A stretch of 64,000 nt of DNA from Ilumatobacteraceae bacterium (GCA_009691255.1 SHUT01000006.1:1-64000), one strand, 5' to 3'; positions 32,574-42,397 are shown, counted from the first letter of the stretch. The notes: generated by a model not told the origin, from the letters alone. Program-made: numbers and translations.

Positions 32574-34607
32574 GTGACGGTTGCGGTTCATTCGAAGCCA
32601 CGGCTGAGGTTGCGAGCTCCTAAATGTTTGCTAGCCATACCAGCGATAATTTGGTACTTCATATTTTTTGTTGTACCGATTGGCTTCATTGTCGTGTATT
32701 CGTTCGGAGCAAAAGACGGCAGTAAACTAATCCCTGTTGATCTTGGACATTTGTCTACGGCCAACTACTCGAATGTCTTTGATGACACATTTTTTCGCAC
32801 GTTTAAAGCCACACTGCGAATTGCCACAGTTGCTACAGCCATGTGTGTCTTTGTCGGCTTACCCGTGGCATATTTTGCAGCCTTTAAAGTCGCGGAGCGC
32901 TGGAAAGCAATCTTGTTGGCACTCGTGGTGGTGCCAAGTTTTACAAGCTTTCTAATCAGGACAGTTGCGTGGCGGATTCCACTAGCGCCTAACGGCACAT
33001 TTTCTCACTGGCTTGTAGATCTTGGTTGGATCAGTAATAACGGAATACAAATTCTCGAGACGCCAATGGCCGTGCAAATCGCCATCGTCTACAACTACTT
33101 AGGGTTTATGATTTTGCCTTTATATGTTGCCCTTGATCGTATCGATGTGCGCATGCGTGAAGCCGGGAAAGATCTTGGTGCAGGACGATTAGCCACGTTT
33201 GTGACAATTACCTTGCCTCTCGCAGGTCCCGGAATAGTAGCTGGTGTCTTGCTGACGTTTATTCCAATGTGTGGCGACTACGTTACGGCCACTGTGTTGG
33301 GCGGCGCCAAAGGAAACATGATCGGATCAATGATTGCATCGCAGTTTACGAGTGCGCAAAACTGGCCGCTCGGATCAGCAATGGCAGTGCTCATGATTGG
33401 AGCAGTATTGGCTTCTTTGATAGTTGGCGCACTCATCGTGTGGGTGTTCCCGTGGGGAGTGCAGTTAATGCGTCCTCTCATCGACAAGGTGCGTCGTACT
33501 ATGCGCGCACGATCTGACGCACAAGTGCGTGTTTCCCGCACGATACGCATTGGGCGTTTTGAGTTGTTGCAACTGGTGTTGGCGATATGGACAGTTCTGG
33601 TGCTGTTATTTTTGTTTATACCTATTTTATTAGTTGTTCTCCATTCATTTAATACCGGTAGTTCTTTCACGATTTGGGCTGGCTCTACAACCCTCAAATG
33701 GTGGGACGAACTTTTCGTCGGCTCGGTTGCATGGGCAGTCATTGCAAGATTTGTTGTCATCGTGGCGCTTGGTTTGACTATTCGTCGGATACTTACTGCT
33801 CGATCTTCGATGGCCGCGCGAACGCTAAATTGGTTCGGACCTGGAGCATTTATTTTGGCCGTGATCGTGAATGGATTAGCCACCGATTGGTATCGCCAGA
33901 TATTTGACTTTGCCGGTATCGGTGACTCCATTCGCAACTCGTTCATCGCCGCATCTGGGGCAACTGTGATTGCGGTGTTGTTGGGTGGACTATCTGGCGT
34001 GGCATTGGCAAGACGCCCTGGCGTCTGGACCAAAATATTTATGGCAGTTGTCTTTTTGATCTTGGTAACGCCAGAAATCATGGACGCCATCGCGCTTGCA
34101 ACTTGGTTTCCGCGGATTAAAGATATTCCGCTCGTTGGTATCCCCTTTACTGATGGTCTTGGTCCGTTCAACGGTGGGATTAACAAACTGTGGGTGGGTC
34201 AATCGCTATATGCAAGTGCCGTTGTCACGCTCATTGTGCGAGCGCGTCTTGCGGGCTTGGATGAATCCCTTGAAGAGGCTGCTGCGGATCTTGGGGCAAC
34301 GCCAGCGCGGGCATTTCGACAAATCACACTGCCACTTATTTCAGCCGCCCTCGTGGCTGGTGCGTTGTTGTCATTCACCTTATGTCTAGACAATGCGGTG
34401 ATTTCTACGTTGATTAGCGAAGCCGGATCAACAACTTTCCCAGTAGCGCTTCTGGGGGCTACTCGCAGCACGATCAAGCCATTTTGGGGAGTCGGGGCTG
34501 TGCTGTTGTTTGTGGTGACGCTTGGAGCGTTGTGGTTCGTTGCCGTTGTGTTGAGGCGTTCTGGCAGTTCCTCAAGTGAGATTGCTGCAACTCTCGCTGG
34601 CTCGTAA
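32574..34607 (+). CDS. Fused PotB-PotC type ABC transporter permease (677 aa)
   Basis: Two EAA loops: EAGKDLGAGRLATFVTITLPLAGPG and EAAADLGATPARAFRQITLPLISAA. Confidence 0.9.
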   Translation: MTVAVHSKPRLRLRAPKCLLAIPAIIWYFIFFVVPIGFIVVYSFGAKDGSKLIPVDLGHLSTANYSNVFDDTFFRTFKATLRIATVATAMCVFVGLPVAYFAAFKVAERWKAILLALVVVPSFTSFLIRTVAWRIPLAPNGTFSHWLVDLGWISNNGIQILETPMAVQIAIVYNYLGFMILPLYVALDRIDVRMREAGKDLGAGRLATFVTITLPLAGPGIVAGVLLTFIPMCGDYVTATVLGGAKGNMIGSMIASQFTSAQNWPLGSAMAVLMIGAVLASLIVGALIVWVFPWGVQLMRPLIDKVRRTMRARSDAQVRVSRTIRIGRFELLQLVLAIWTVLVLLFLFIPILLVVLHSFNTGSSFTIWAGSTTLKWWDELFVGSVAWAVIARFVVIVALGLTIRRILTARSSMAARTLNWFGPGAFILAVIVNGLATDWYRQIFDFAGIGDSIRNSFIAASGATVIAVLLGGLSGVALARRPGVWTKIFMAVVFLILVTPEIMDAIALATWFPRIKDIPLVGIPFTDGLGPFNGGINKLWVGQSLYASAVVTLIVRARLAGLDESLEEAAADLGATPARAFRQITLPLISAALVAGALLSFTLCLDNAVISTLISEAGSTTFPVALLGATRSTIKPFWGVGAVLLFVVTLGALWFVAVVLRRSGSSSSEIAATLAGS

Positions 34608-34616
34608 GCACATCAG

Positions 34617-35540
34617 ATGAGCGAGCGTATTCCACTGGGTATTGCGATTGGCCCACAGCCGGTTGCTGAGTGGGTAACCCAGGCGGTGAACAGAGGCCAA
34701 GGGCGAGTATGTACATACCAAGACGCAACTGGACTGATATGGATGTCACGGAATGATGTTGCTGGTCTTGATGTTGTCTTGCATGAGAACCCACACATTG
34801 ACTGGGTGCAACTTCCGTTTGCAGGTGTAGAAAATTTTATTCAAATCATCAACGATGATCGTGTCTGGACATGCGGCAAAGGCGTGTATGCAGAACCAGT
34901 AGCCGAACATGCATTGGGTTTAATGCTTGCCAGCATGCGCAATATTGGCGTGTATTCCCAAGAAATATCATGGACACGACCAGTAGGGCGCAATCTGTTG
35001 GGAGCGAACGTCACCATTGTTGGCGGTGGCGGCATCACCACATCGTTAGTGCGCTTATTGCAACCGTTCTCATGTCACATCACGGTTGTGCGTCAATTCG
35101 TTACAGACATGGAAGGAGTAGATCAAGTTGTCAGTTCGCAAAATCTGATCGATGCACTTATCGGTGCAGATATTGTCGTGCTGGCATTGTCCTTGACTCC
35201 AGAGACACAGGGTTTGTTGTCACGCCAAGAGTTTGAACTGATGGAACCACACGCCTGGGTGGTCAATGTTGCTCGCGGCAAACACATCGTGACCGATGAT
35301 CTGGTGTGGGCTTTGGCCAATAGCAAGATTGGTGGTGCAGCCCTTGATGTAACTGATCCCGAACCATTGCCCACAGGACATCCATTGTGGTCAGAGCCCC
35401 ATTGCATTATTACTCCCCATGCGGCTAACACGCCAGCCATGGCAAAGCCACTTTTGGCCCAACGGATTAGTGCAAATGTGGCGCTGTATATGAAAGGTGA
35501 GCAATTAATAGGTACTGTCGATACTAATCGTGGCTACTAA
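34617..35540 (+). CDS. D-isomer-specific 2-hydroxyacid dehydrogenase family
   Basis: NVTIVGGGGITTSLVRLL, WVVNVARGKHIVTDDLVWAL, GGAALDVTDPEPLPTGHPLW. Confidence 0.88.
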   Translation: MSERIPLGIAIGPQPVAEWVTQAVNRGQGRVCTYQDATGLIWMSRNDVAGLDVVLHENPHIDWVQLPFAGVENFIQIINDDRVWTCGKGVYAEPVAEHALGLMLASMRNIGVYSQEISWTRPVGRNLLGANVTIVGGGGITTSLVRLLQPFSCHITVVRQFVTDMEGVDQVVSSQNLIDALIGADIVVLALSLTPETQGLLSRQEFELMEPHAWVVNVARGKHIVTDDLVWALANSKIGGAALDVTDPEPLPTGHPLWSEPHCIITPHAANTPAMAKPLLAQRISANVALYMKGEQLIGTVDTNRGY

Positions 35541-36147
35541 GAATTTTTACGAACTCCTCGGAGTAAATCGCGACGCATCGACACGACAAATTCGCGACGC
35601 TTATCGCACACTTGCGCGCACATTGCATCCCGATGCTCGCCATACGAGCGCCACGAATAGTGCTACACATAGCGCCGACGATGCCAGCCAAATGGCACAA
35701 ATAAACAACGCGTGGCATGTGTTGTCTGATGCGGTTCGACGGCAAGAATACGATCGTTCTCTTGGGCTAATGCGTGCAGGCGCCGAGCCTCAAACGACTG
35801 AGTATGTCGCACCAATCTTTTATCCACCATCACCGTTTCCGTGGAGGTGGATGCTGACATTGTTAATTGCTGGAATCATTGCAGTTCTTGTTTTTGGTGC
35901 CAATAGCGATGTACCTCCAGACAAGCCAGATCAACTGTTGCAGGCAGGTTCTTGTGTCATCTTTGACGGACCTGGTGCGGTCTCAGAAGTGTCATGCACG
36001 ACAGCACACGATGCAGTTGTTCGCCAACTGATCGGATACGACATGACATGTCCGTCAGATACTGAGCCATTTAGAGATCGCCAGGGCATGGGAACTGCGT
36101 GCGTCGATCGAGTAACCCCGTTGGTAGGCCCAGCAACCTCGGGCTAG
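35530..36147 (+). CDS. J-domain (DnaJ-like) membrane protein with Cys-containing C-terminal domain
   Basis: NFYELLGVNRDASTRQIRDAYRTLARTLHPDA (HPD); TM WMLTLLIAGIIAVLVFG; C-terminal CVIFD...SCTTAHDAVVRQLIG. Confidence 0.85.
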   Translation: MATKNFYELLGVNRDASTRQIRDAYRTLARTLHPDARHTSATNSATHSADDASQMAQINNAWHVLSDAVRRQEYDRSLGLMRAGAEPQTTEYVAPIFYPPSPFPWRWMLTLLIAGIIAVLVFGANSDVPPDKPDQLLQAGSCVIFDGPGAVSEVSCTTAHDAVVRQLIGYDMTCPSDTEPFRDRQGMGTACVDRVTPLVGPATSG

Positions 36148-36160
36148 CCTAAGATTGTTG

Positions 36161-36233
36161 GGGCGATTAGCTCAGTCGGAAGAGCGCCACGTTCACATCG
36201 TGGAGGTCATGGGATCGAGGCCCGTACCGCCCA
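36161..36233 (+). tRNA. tRNA-Val(CAC), with atypical T-loop (A54) and an acceptor A-C mismatch
   Basis: GGGCGAT...ACCGCCC, anticodon loop TTCACAT, T-arm ATGGG-ATCGAGG-CCCGT. Confidence 0.85.
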
Positions 36234-36312
36234 CTTTCATACTTGAGTAGCCACGTCTGTTTGAGCGTGGGCTAACTTACCGTCGGGTGATTTGCCAACG
36301 AAGGGGATACTG

Positions 36313-38070
36313 ATGCTTGATTATGTCATTAAGGCCGGAACCATTGTCGACGGAACAGGAAGCACTCCTCGTCAGGGAGATATTGGTATACGCGATGGTG
36401 TAATTGTCCAAGTCGGTGGCACAATCACCCAAGCAGCGCAAGAAACTATTGACGCAGACGGCGCCATCGTGACACCGGGTTGGGTTGACGTGCACACTCA
36501 CTACGACGGCCAGGTCAGTTGGGACGATGTCATGGATCCGTCAGCAGGCAATGGTGCCACCACAATTGTGATGGGCAATTGCGGAGTCGGGTTCGCACCT
36601 GTGCGCCCTGGTGGCGAAAAATCGCTGATTGAGTTGATGGAAGGCGTTGAAGATATTCCAGGTACTGCGTTGTACGAAGGAATCGAATGGGGGCAATGGG
36701 AATCTTTTCCGGAATATATGGACTACATCGCGAGTCGTAGGTACTCGCTTGATGTTGGGGCACAAGTTGCCCACGGTGCATTGCGCTACTACGTCATGGG
36801 GCAACGCGGCAAAGAAAATCTAGATGCCACGCCAGAAGATCTAGCAGAAATGTCGCGACTCCTTACTGATGCACTCGAAGCCGGAGCCATGGGATTTAGC
36901 ACTTCACGCACAATTGGACACCGTGCTCTTGACGGATCTCCGGTACCCGGAACATTTGCTCCAGACTACGAACTAAGTGCCATCGCAGATGCAATGGCCA
37001 AAGCAGGGCGCGGAGTTTTTGAAATGATTCCAGCGGGCACCGTGGGCAAACTCGAAGCATTGGGTGGTGAGCGCACAACTCCCGAAGCAGAACTTGAATT
37101 GATGGCCGGATTTTCACGTCAAAGCGGACGCAAGGTGACGTTTACGTTGGTGCAATCACCGGACTATGCACCCGATACTTGGCAGCGATTGCTCGAGATG
37201 ACAGTGTCTGCAAATCAGTCAGGGGCGCAACTGTTTCCCCAAGTTCCGTCCCGACCAATTGGCTTGGCGTCAGGATTATCTGGCTATCACGCTTTTCAGC
37301 GGCGACCAACATATATAAAACTTGCGGCATTGTCGTTGGCTGATCGTGCTCGCGAGATGGCCAAACCTGAGATCAAAAGTGCCATCATGTCCGAGAACGA
37401 TGTACCCGTTGATCAGCCTGGCTCAATGGCAAACATGTATCGGTTGTTTCAAACTGCTGCACCTTTCTTGTATCCATTGGCAGATCCCGTCGACTACGAA
37501 CCAGATCCGTCGCTCATGCTGGGCACGCGTGCTGCCGCAACTGGACAAGATATTTTGAGCGTGCTGTACGACTATCTACTTGAACAAGACGGCGCGGCGA
37601 TGTGTGCGCTGATGGGTGGAGCCAATGTGCATGAGAGTCAAGAAGTTTTGCGCCAGATGTTGGTTCATCCCGAAACCGTGACTGGTCTTAGTGACGCAGG
37701 TGCGCATGTCACATTGATCTGTGATGCCACCATGCCAACAACACAACTCACGTTTTGGGCTCGCGATCGCCACAAGGGTGACCGTATTCCGCTTGAGTTT
37801 TTGGTGGCAAAGCAATCTGCTCGAAATGCAGACTTGTATGGCTTAAGTGATCGCGGTCGCTTGGCAGTTGGACTTCGTGCTGACATCAATGTGATTGACT
37901 TTGACAATTTGCGGGTCTCGCCGCCCAAGGCATTTCACGATTTGCCAGCAGGCGGAACCCGATTGATTCAGCCTGTATCGGGCTATTTGGCCACACTGGT
38001 CAAAGGCCAGATGACTCGCCGACACGATGCCGACACCGGGGCTCGCCCAGGGTCGCTTGTACGTGGCTAG
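36313..38070 (+). CDS. N-acyl-D-amino-acid deacylase / amidohydrolase family
   Basis: DYVIKAGTIVDGTGSTPRQGDIGIRDG, TPGWVDVHTHYDGQVSWD, GLSDAGAHVTLICD. Confidence 0.9.
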   Translation: MLDYVIKAGTIVDGTGSTPRQGDIGIRDGVIVQVGGTITQAAQETIDADGAIVTPGWVDVHTHYDGQVSWDDVMDPSAGNGATTIVMGNCGVGFAPVRPGGEKSLIELMEGVEDIPGTALYEGIEWGQWESFPEYMDYIASRRYSLDVGAQVAHGALRYYVMGQRGKENLDATPEDLAEMSRLLTDALEAGAMGFSTSRTIGHRALDGSPVPGTFAPDYELSAIADAMAKAGRGVFEMIPAGTVGKLEALGGERTTPEAELELMAGFSRQSGRKVTFTLVQSPDYAPDTWQRLLEMTVSANQSGAQLFPQVPSRPIGLASGLSGYHAFQRRPTYIKLAALSLADRAREMAKPEIKSAIMSENDVPVDQPGSMANMYRLFQTAAPFLYPLADPVDYEPDPSLMLGTRAAATGQDILSVLYDYLLEQDGAAMCALMGGANVHESQEVLRQMLVHPETVTGLSDAGAHVTLICDATMPTTQLTFWARDRHKGDRIPLEFLVAKQSARNADLYGLSDRGRLAVGLRADINVIDFDNLRVSPPKAFHDLPAGGTRLIQPVSGYLATLVKGQMTRRHDADTGARPGSLVRG

Positions 38071-38146
38071 TTGTTTCGCTCGCCGTATTGAGGCGCAATA
38101 ACCCAAGGTGCTCTGATTCGTGGTCTGGGCGAACTAACTTCGTGTT

Positions 38147-38710
38147 GTGCGTAAGTTATGTGAACGATCAGGATGTGCCAGACCAAGTGCCGTGGCATAT
38201 GGCATCGACAATGCACGCTTGACCGTGTGGTTTGAAGTAGCCCACGAACAGGATCCAACCCAAGCAGGCGCGTTGTGTCGCCGCCATGCAGACGCACTAG
38301 TGGTACCCAAAGGCTGGACCATTGATGATCGGCGCGAGCCTGTGCCCAAATTGTTTCGAACCCAAGACACGACTGTTGTTGACAAGGCTAAATCACGAAC
38401 CAAAGACAAACGCAAGACAGCGCCAAGCACAAAAGTAAAACAAAGCCTGGTTGCCGTTCCGTCGCTGCTGGATAAGTTGTCACCCGAAGAATACACAACC
38501 GCAATAAAAATCGTGCCATCTGTTCCTGTGGTTGCCGCTGTTGTTGAAGACGCGCACCTTGACGAGACACAGGCAATTCCATGGATGCCAAAGCTCGTTC
38601 GTCGTGGCGACTACGACATTGACCAATCCACTGGTCAGCCACACGGTGATGACACTGCCTCGCACGGGCGATTAATGCGTCGTGCATTTGGCGATCGCCC
38701 ACAGGGCTGA
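38147..38710 (+). CDS. DUF3499-like protein
   Basis: MRKLCERSGCARPSAVAYGID...LCRRHADALVVPKGWTIDDRR. Confidence 0.75.
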   Translation: MRKLCERSGCARPSAVAYGIDNARLTVWFEVAHEQDPTQAGALCRRHADALVVPKGWTIDDRREPVPKLFRTQDTTVVDKAKSRTKDKRKTAPSTKVKQSLVAVPSLLDKLSPEEYTTAIKIVPSVPVVAAVVEDAHLDETQAIPWMPKLVRRGDYDIDQSTGQPHGDDTASHGRLMRRAFGDRPQG

Positions 38711-38714
38711 CTGC

Positions 38715-39176
38715 GTGCGAGTTTCATCGGTGATTGTCATTGATGCACCGTTGCTCTCTGTGCTGCCATTTGTCAGCGTTCTTGACGCTTATCCATTGTG
38801 GATGAACATGGTGCATCGGGCCGAGGTATCAAAGGATTGCATCGATGAATGGAACGTGGAGTTACGAGCCAGGGTCGGGCCATTGGCAAGATCAAAGCGG
38901 TTGCTCATGAAACGAACTACAAGTGAAGTAGCGGCAAATGGCGACACAGCCAAAGTGGTTTTTGAGCGAGCCGAATCTGATGGCAGACAACATGCGCAAT
39001 GGGTGTTAACGATTGATCTCACAACAGCAGAACCATCTGCATCAACGCGCGTGGACGTGGAACTTTTTTATGGTGGAGCACTCTGGACTGGCGGAATTCT
39101 TGAAAGAGTATTAGCAGACAACATCAGATCTGGACATGACCGACTCTGCCAGGTCGTCAAAGCTAAAATTTCGTAG
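38715..39176 (+). CDS. SRPBCC/START-like family protein (start tentative)
   Basis: Size and pattern IDAPLLSVLPFVSVLDAYPLWMNMVHRAEV...; weak recognition. Confidence 0.55.
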   Translation: MRVSSVIVIDAPLLSVLPFVSVLDAYPLWMNMVHRAEVSKDCIDEWNVELRARVGPLARSKRLLMKRTTSEVAANGDTAKVVFERAESDGRQHAQWVLTIDLTTAEPSASTRVDVELFYGGALWTGGILERVLADNIRSGHDRLCQVVKAKIS

Positions 39177-39181
39177 CGAAC

Positions 39182-39988
39182 TTAATCTAATGCGTGGGCG
39201 GTTAGCCGTCCGTTTGGTCGAGTCTGCACAACTAGTTGCATCTCAAAGCACGTTGACAGTGCGCTCGAAGTAAGAGTCTCATCAATTGGGCCTGCACCGA
39301 TGACTTCTCCGTCTCTTAAGAGCAGAGCGTGTGTCGTTGATGTCGGTATCTCTTCGACGTGATGAGTTGCTAGTACTGATACTAAATCCGGCATCGTGCT
39401 GGCACATTCATCAAGAAGCGATACAAGATAGTGGCGCCCACCTAGGTCAAGTTGAGCACTTGGTTCATCAAGCAAGAGAGCAAGTGGGTTATTCATTAGC
39501 GCGCGAGCAATGAGAACTCGTTGTTGTTCTCCGGAGGACAATGAACCAAATGATCGCTGCGCAGTGCCAAGAACCCCTAGACGCTCAAGACAGGAGTCTG
39601 CTTGAGTAGAATCTGCATCGGTGTAGTCATGCCACCATGTCTCAAGGGCGCCGTAGCGAGCAGTCATCACCACGTCATGGGCACTTAACGCTGGACGCAA
39701 GTCATTGGTCAAAGATGCAGACATATAGGCCAATCGGGCACGAGCAGTGCGCACGTCAAATGTGCCGAGGGATTGACCTGCAACTGCAATGTCGCCCCTA
39801 GACGGGTGCAGATAAAGTGACAACACGCGTAACAAGGTGGTTTTACCGCAACCATTTGGCCCCATCACTATCCATCGCTGCCCACATTCAAAGCGAACTG
39901 AGAGGGGCTTTAATACTGTGTGATTGTCGAACACCACTGCAACATCGCGCAGCTCAATTACCGCAGACTGGTGGGTCAGGCTTGGCAT
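39182..39988 (-). CDS. ABC transporter ATP-binding protein
   Basis: MGPNGCGKTTLLRVLSLYLHPSRG, GSLSSGEQQRVLIARALMNNPLALLLDEPSAQLDLGG; start chosen from TACCGT-N7-ATG. Confidence 0.88.
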   Translation of the reverse strand: MPSLTHQSAVIELRDVAVVFDNHTVLKPLSVRFECGQRWIVMGPNGCGKTTLLRVLSLYLHPSRGDIAVAGQSLGTFDVRTARARLAYMSASLTNDLRPALSAHDVVMTARYGALETWWHDYTDADSTQADSCLERLGVLGTAQRSFGSLSSGEQQRVLIARALMNNPLALLLDEPSAQLDLGGRHYLVSLLDECASTMPDLVSVLATHHVEEIPTSTTHALLLRDGEVIGAGPIDETLTSSALSTCFEMQLVVQTRPNGRLTAHALD

Positions 39989-40037
39989 CAACATCACGGT
40001 AGTCGGCTCAACGGCGCCAACATGGCAAAGTAGTGAT

Positions 40038-40991
40038 GTGAGCATAAACACCCTTGTTGATGCACTGGCGAGTGATTTGTCACTACTGCTTGGTGCGCGT
40101 GAGATCAGCAATTTGCGGCGACTCACTGGCGGCGCATCACGCGAAACATGGCGCTTTGATGCCGATGGTTCTTCGTTTGTATTACAGCGCGTGCGCCCCG
40201 GAACAATTGGGGGACTAAAACAAGAACCATCTGTGCTGGTGATGGCAGCACGACACGGAGTGCCTGTTCCGGAACTTGTGTTTGACGGATCTGCATCAGA
40301 TGCACTGACTCAGCCATTTATGATCGTGCGTGCTGTTGAAGGAGAAACCATTGCTCGCAAGATTCAAAGAGACGACGCTTTTGGTTTGGCCAGGCAGAAT
40401 TTTTGTCGCGACGCAGGCACGGCATTGGCAAAGTTGCACGGCATCGATGTGCAGGAAGTCTCTGGACTAGAAGATGAAGATCAAGTGGAGCGATATCGCG
40501 AAGTTCTAGATTTCTTAAACGAACCACATCCAACATTCGAACTGGTGTTTAAGTGGCTCAAGGCGCATCAGCCTGAGTCTCGTCGGCGCACAATTGTGCA
40601 TGGTGATTTTCGATTAGGAAATCTGATGATTGGCCCGCGTGGCATTGAAGCCGTGCTGGATTGGGAACTAGCCCACCTCGGAGATCCAATGGAAGACCTG
40701 GGTTGGCTGTGCGTGAAGGCGTGGCGTTTTGGCGGAGCCCAACCAGTGGCGGGTCTGGGCTCTTACGACGATTTATTCAGCGCGTACGAAGAACATTCTG
40801 GAGTAAAAGTGGATCATGACGTTGTGCGTTGGTGGCAGGTGCTCGGAACACTGAAGTGGGGAATCATCTGTATCTCTCAGGCATCAACTCATCTATCTGG
40901 TGTTATACGGAGCCATGAGTTGGCAGCGATTGGTCGCCGGGTCTGTGAAAATGAATATGACTTGTTCCAACTACTAGAAGGAGAATGGTGA
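40038..40991 (+). CDS. Aminoglycoside-phosphotransferase-like (APH) kinase family protein
   Basis: LTGGASRETWRF, IVHGDFRLGNLMIGPRGIEAVLDWELAHLGDPMEDLGWL. Confidence 0.9.
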   Translation: MSINTLVDALASDLSLLLGAREISNLRRLTGGASRETWRFDADGSSFVLQRVRPGTIGGLKQEPSVLVMAARHGVPVPELVFDGSASDALTQPFMIVRAVEGETIARKIQRDDAFGLARQNFCRDAGTALAKLHGIDVQEVSGLEDEDQVERYREVLDFLNEPHPTFELVFKWLKAHQPESRRRTIVHGDFRLGNLMIGPRGIEAVLDWELAHLGDPMEDLGWLCVKAWRFGGAQPVAGLGSYDDLFSAYEEHSGVKVDHDVVRWWQVLGTLKWGIICISQASTHLSGVIRSHELAAIGRRVCENEYDLFQLLEGEW

Positions 40992-41335
40992 TGGCTCATC
41001 CCCACGATGTTCCAACAAGCTCACAACTACTTGAGGCCGTGCGTCAATGGCTCGAACGCGATGTCATGCCAGCAGTAGATGCACGATTGCAGTTTCACGG
41101 CCGAGTGGCAATGAATCTTCTAGCGATGGTCGAACGAGAAATCGAGATCGGTCCAGGGCAAGCCGTTGAACATGATGAGCGCCTTGCAACTCTTGAATGT
41201 GCCGACGATTCAGAACTTGCTCAACGCATTAAAAGCGGTGAAATGGATGACCGACTTGAAGAAGTAAGGGCCCTTGTCTACGCCAGCGTGGTTGACAAAT
41301 TGCTTGTTGCTAATCCGAAGTACCTCGAAAAATAA
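40991..41335 (+). CDS. DUF6285-like protein, partner of the APH-family gene
   Basis: MAHPHDVPTSSQLLEAVRQWLERDVMPAVDARLQFHGRVAMNLLAMVERE. Confidence 0.75.
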   Translation: MAHPHDVPTSSQLLEAVRQWLERDVMPAVDARLQFHGRVAMNLLAMVEREIEIGPGQAVEHDERLATLECADDSELAQRIKSGEMDDRLEEVRALVYASVVDKLLVANPKYLEK

Positions 41336-42397
41336 TTATTCGACCGAGCGTGGTGGTCTGCCCAGTGTGACGGGTTGACCAGCAGCCAACTGCCCACACG
41401 CAGCAGCAATGTCTGTACCACGGTTCTGGCGAATGGTCGCGTTGGTTCCGAGCGCTTCAAGGCTGCGGCGAAAGGCGTGCACTTTATTGTTGCTGCTTCC
41501 GCGCGTCGGCCAACCTGGGGTTGGATTGAGTGGAATCAGATTGACATGTGCACTTGGTCGCAATGATGCGCACAAAGTGTGTAGTTCGCGGGCATCGCGC
41601 TCTGTGTCGTTGACTCCGTCTATTAGTGCCCACTCAAAAGTAATACGCCGATTCTTCTTGTCGAGATAATCGCGACAAGATTGCATGAGGTCTTCAATTG
41701 GGTAGCGCTTATTGATTGGCACAAGTTCGTCGCGCAAATCATTACGCGCCGCATGCAGTGATACGGCAAGATTGACGGGTAGTGGACGATTGCTAAGTGT
41801 GCGAATTCCAGGAATTATTCCGACAGTGCTGATTGTTAGATGTCGCGCCGAGATCCCCATGTCGTGGTTCATTTTTTCGACTGCACCCCATACGGCTGAC
41901 TCATTGGCGAGCGGTTCTCCCATGCCCATGAACACCACATTGCCAACGCGCACGTCAGTAAGCGCAGCAATGCGAGAAACCAGGATGACTTGTTCGACAA
42001 TTTCTCCGGTTGTCATGTGTCGAGTGAAACCTGCTTGACCAGTTGCACAAAAACCACAGCCCATCGCACACCCCGCTTGTGTACTCACGCATACCGTGGC
42101 GCGGTCTTCGTAGTACATCAGCACCGTCTCGATAGGGGAACCGCCGTCTACGAGGTTGAATAAGAACTTGACTGTTTCTCCGTCATCGGCGACCGTGCGT
42201 GATACCTCTTGCAATGACAACGGCAATGCTTCTTGCAAAACGTGGCGTAAATTGTTGGGCAGTGAAGAGATCTCGGACGGAGCCTTTAGATGGGTATACA
42301 AACCTTCCCACACTTGATCGATGCGGTACCTTGGTTGTCCCGCCAGTATTTTGGCGATGTCCTCACGCGAAGCGTCGTAGAGCGATGTTGTCGTCAT
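41336..42397 (-). CDS. rlmN: 23S rRNA (adenine2503-C2)-methyltransferase
   Basis: TQAGCAMGCGFCATGQAGFTRHMTTGEIVEQV radical-SAM CxxxCxxC. Confidence 0.95.
   Translation of the reverse strand: MTTTSLYDASREDIAKILAGQPRYRIDQVWEGLYTHLKAPSEISSLPNNLRHVLQEALPLSLQEVSRTVADDGETVKFLFNLVDGGSPIETVLMYYEDRATVCVSTQAGCAMGCGFCATGQAGFTRHMTTGEIVEQVILVSRIAALTDVRVGNVVFMGMGEPLANESAVWGAVEKMNHDMGISARHLTISTVGIIPGIRTLSNRPLPVNLAVSLHAARNDLRDELVPINKRYPIEDLMQSCRDYLDKKNRRITFEWALIDGVNDTERDARELHTLCASLRPSAHVNLIPLNPTPGWPTRGSSNNKVHAFRRSLEALGTNATIRQNRGTDIAAACGQLAAGQPVTLGRPPRSVE

Noticed and set aside
33278-34186. 302-aa minus-strand ORF
   Set aside because: Fully antisense to the PotBC-like permease; composition (basic, Thr/Ser-rich) and lack of domain indicate a shadow ORF.
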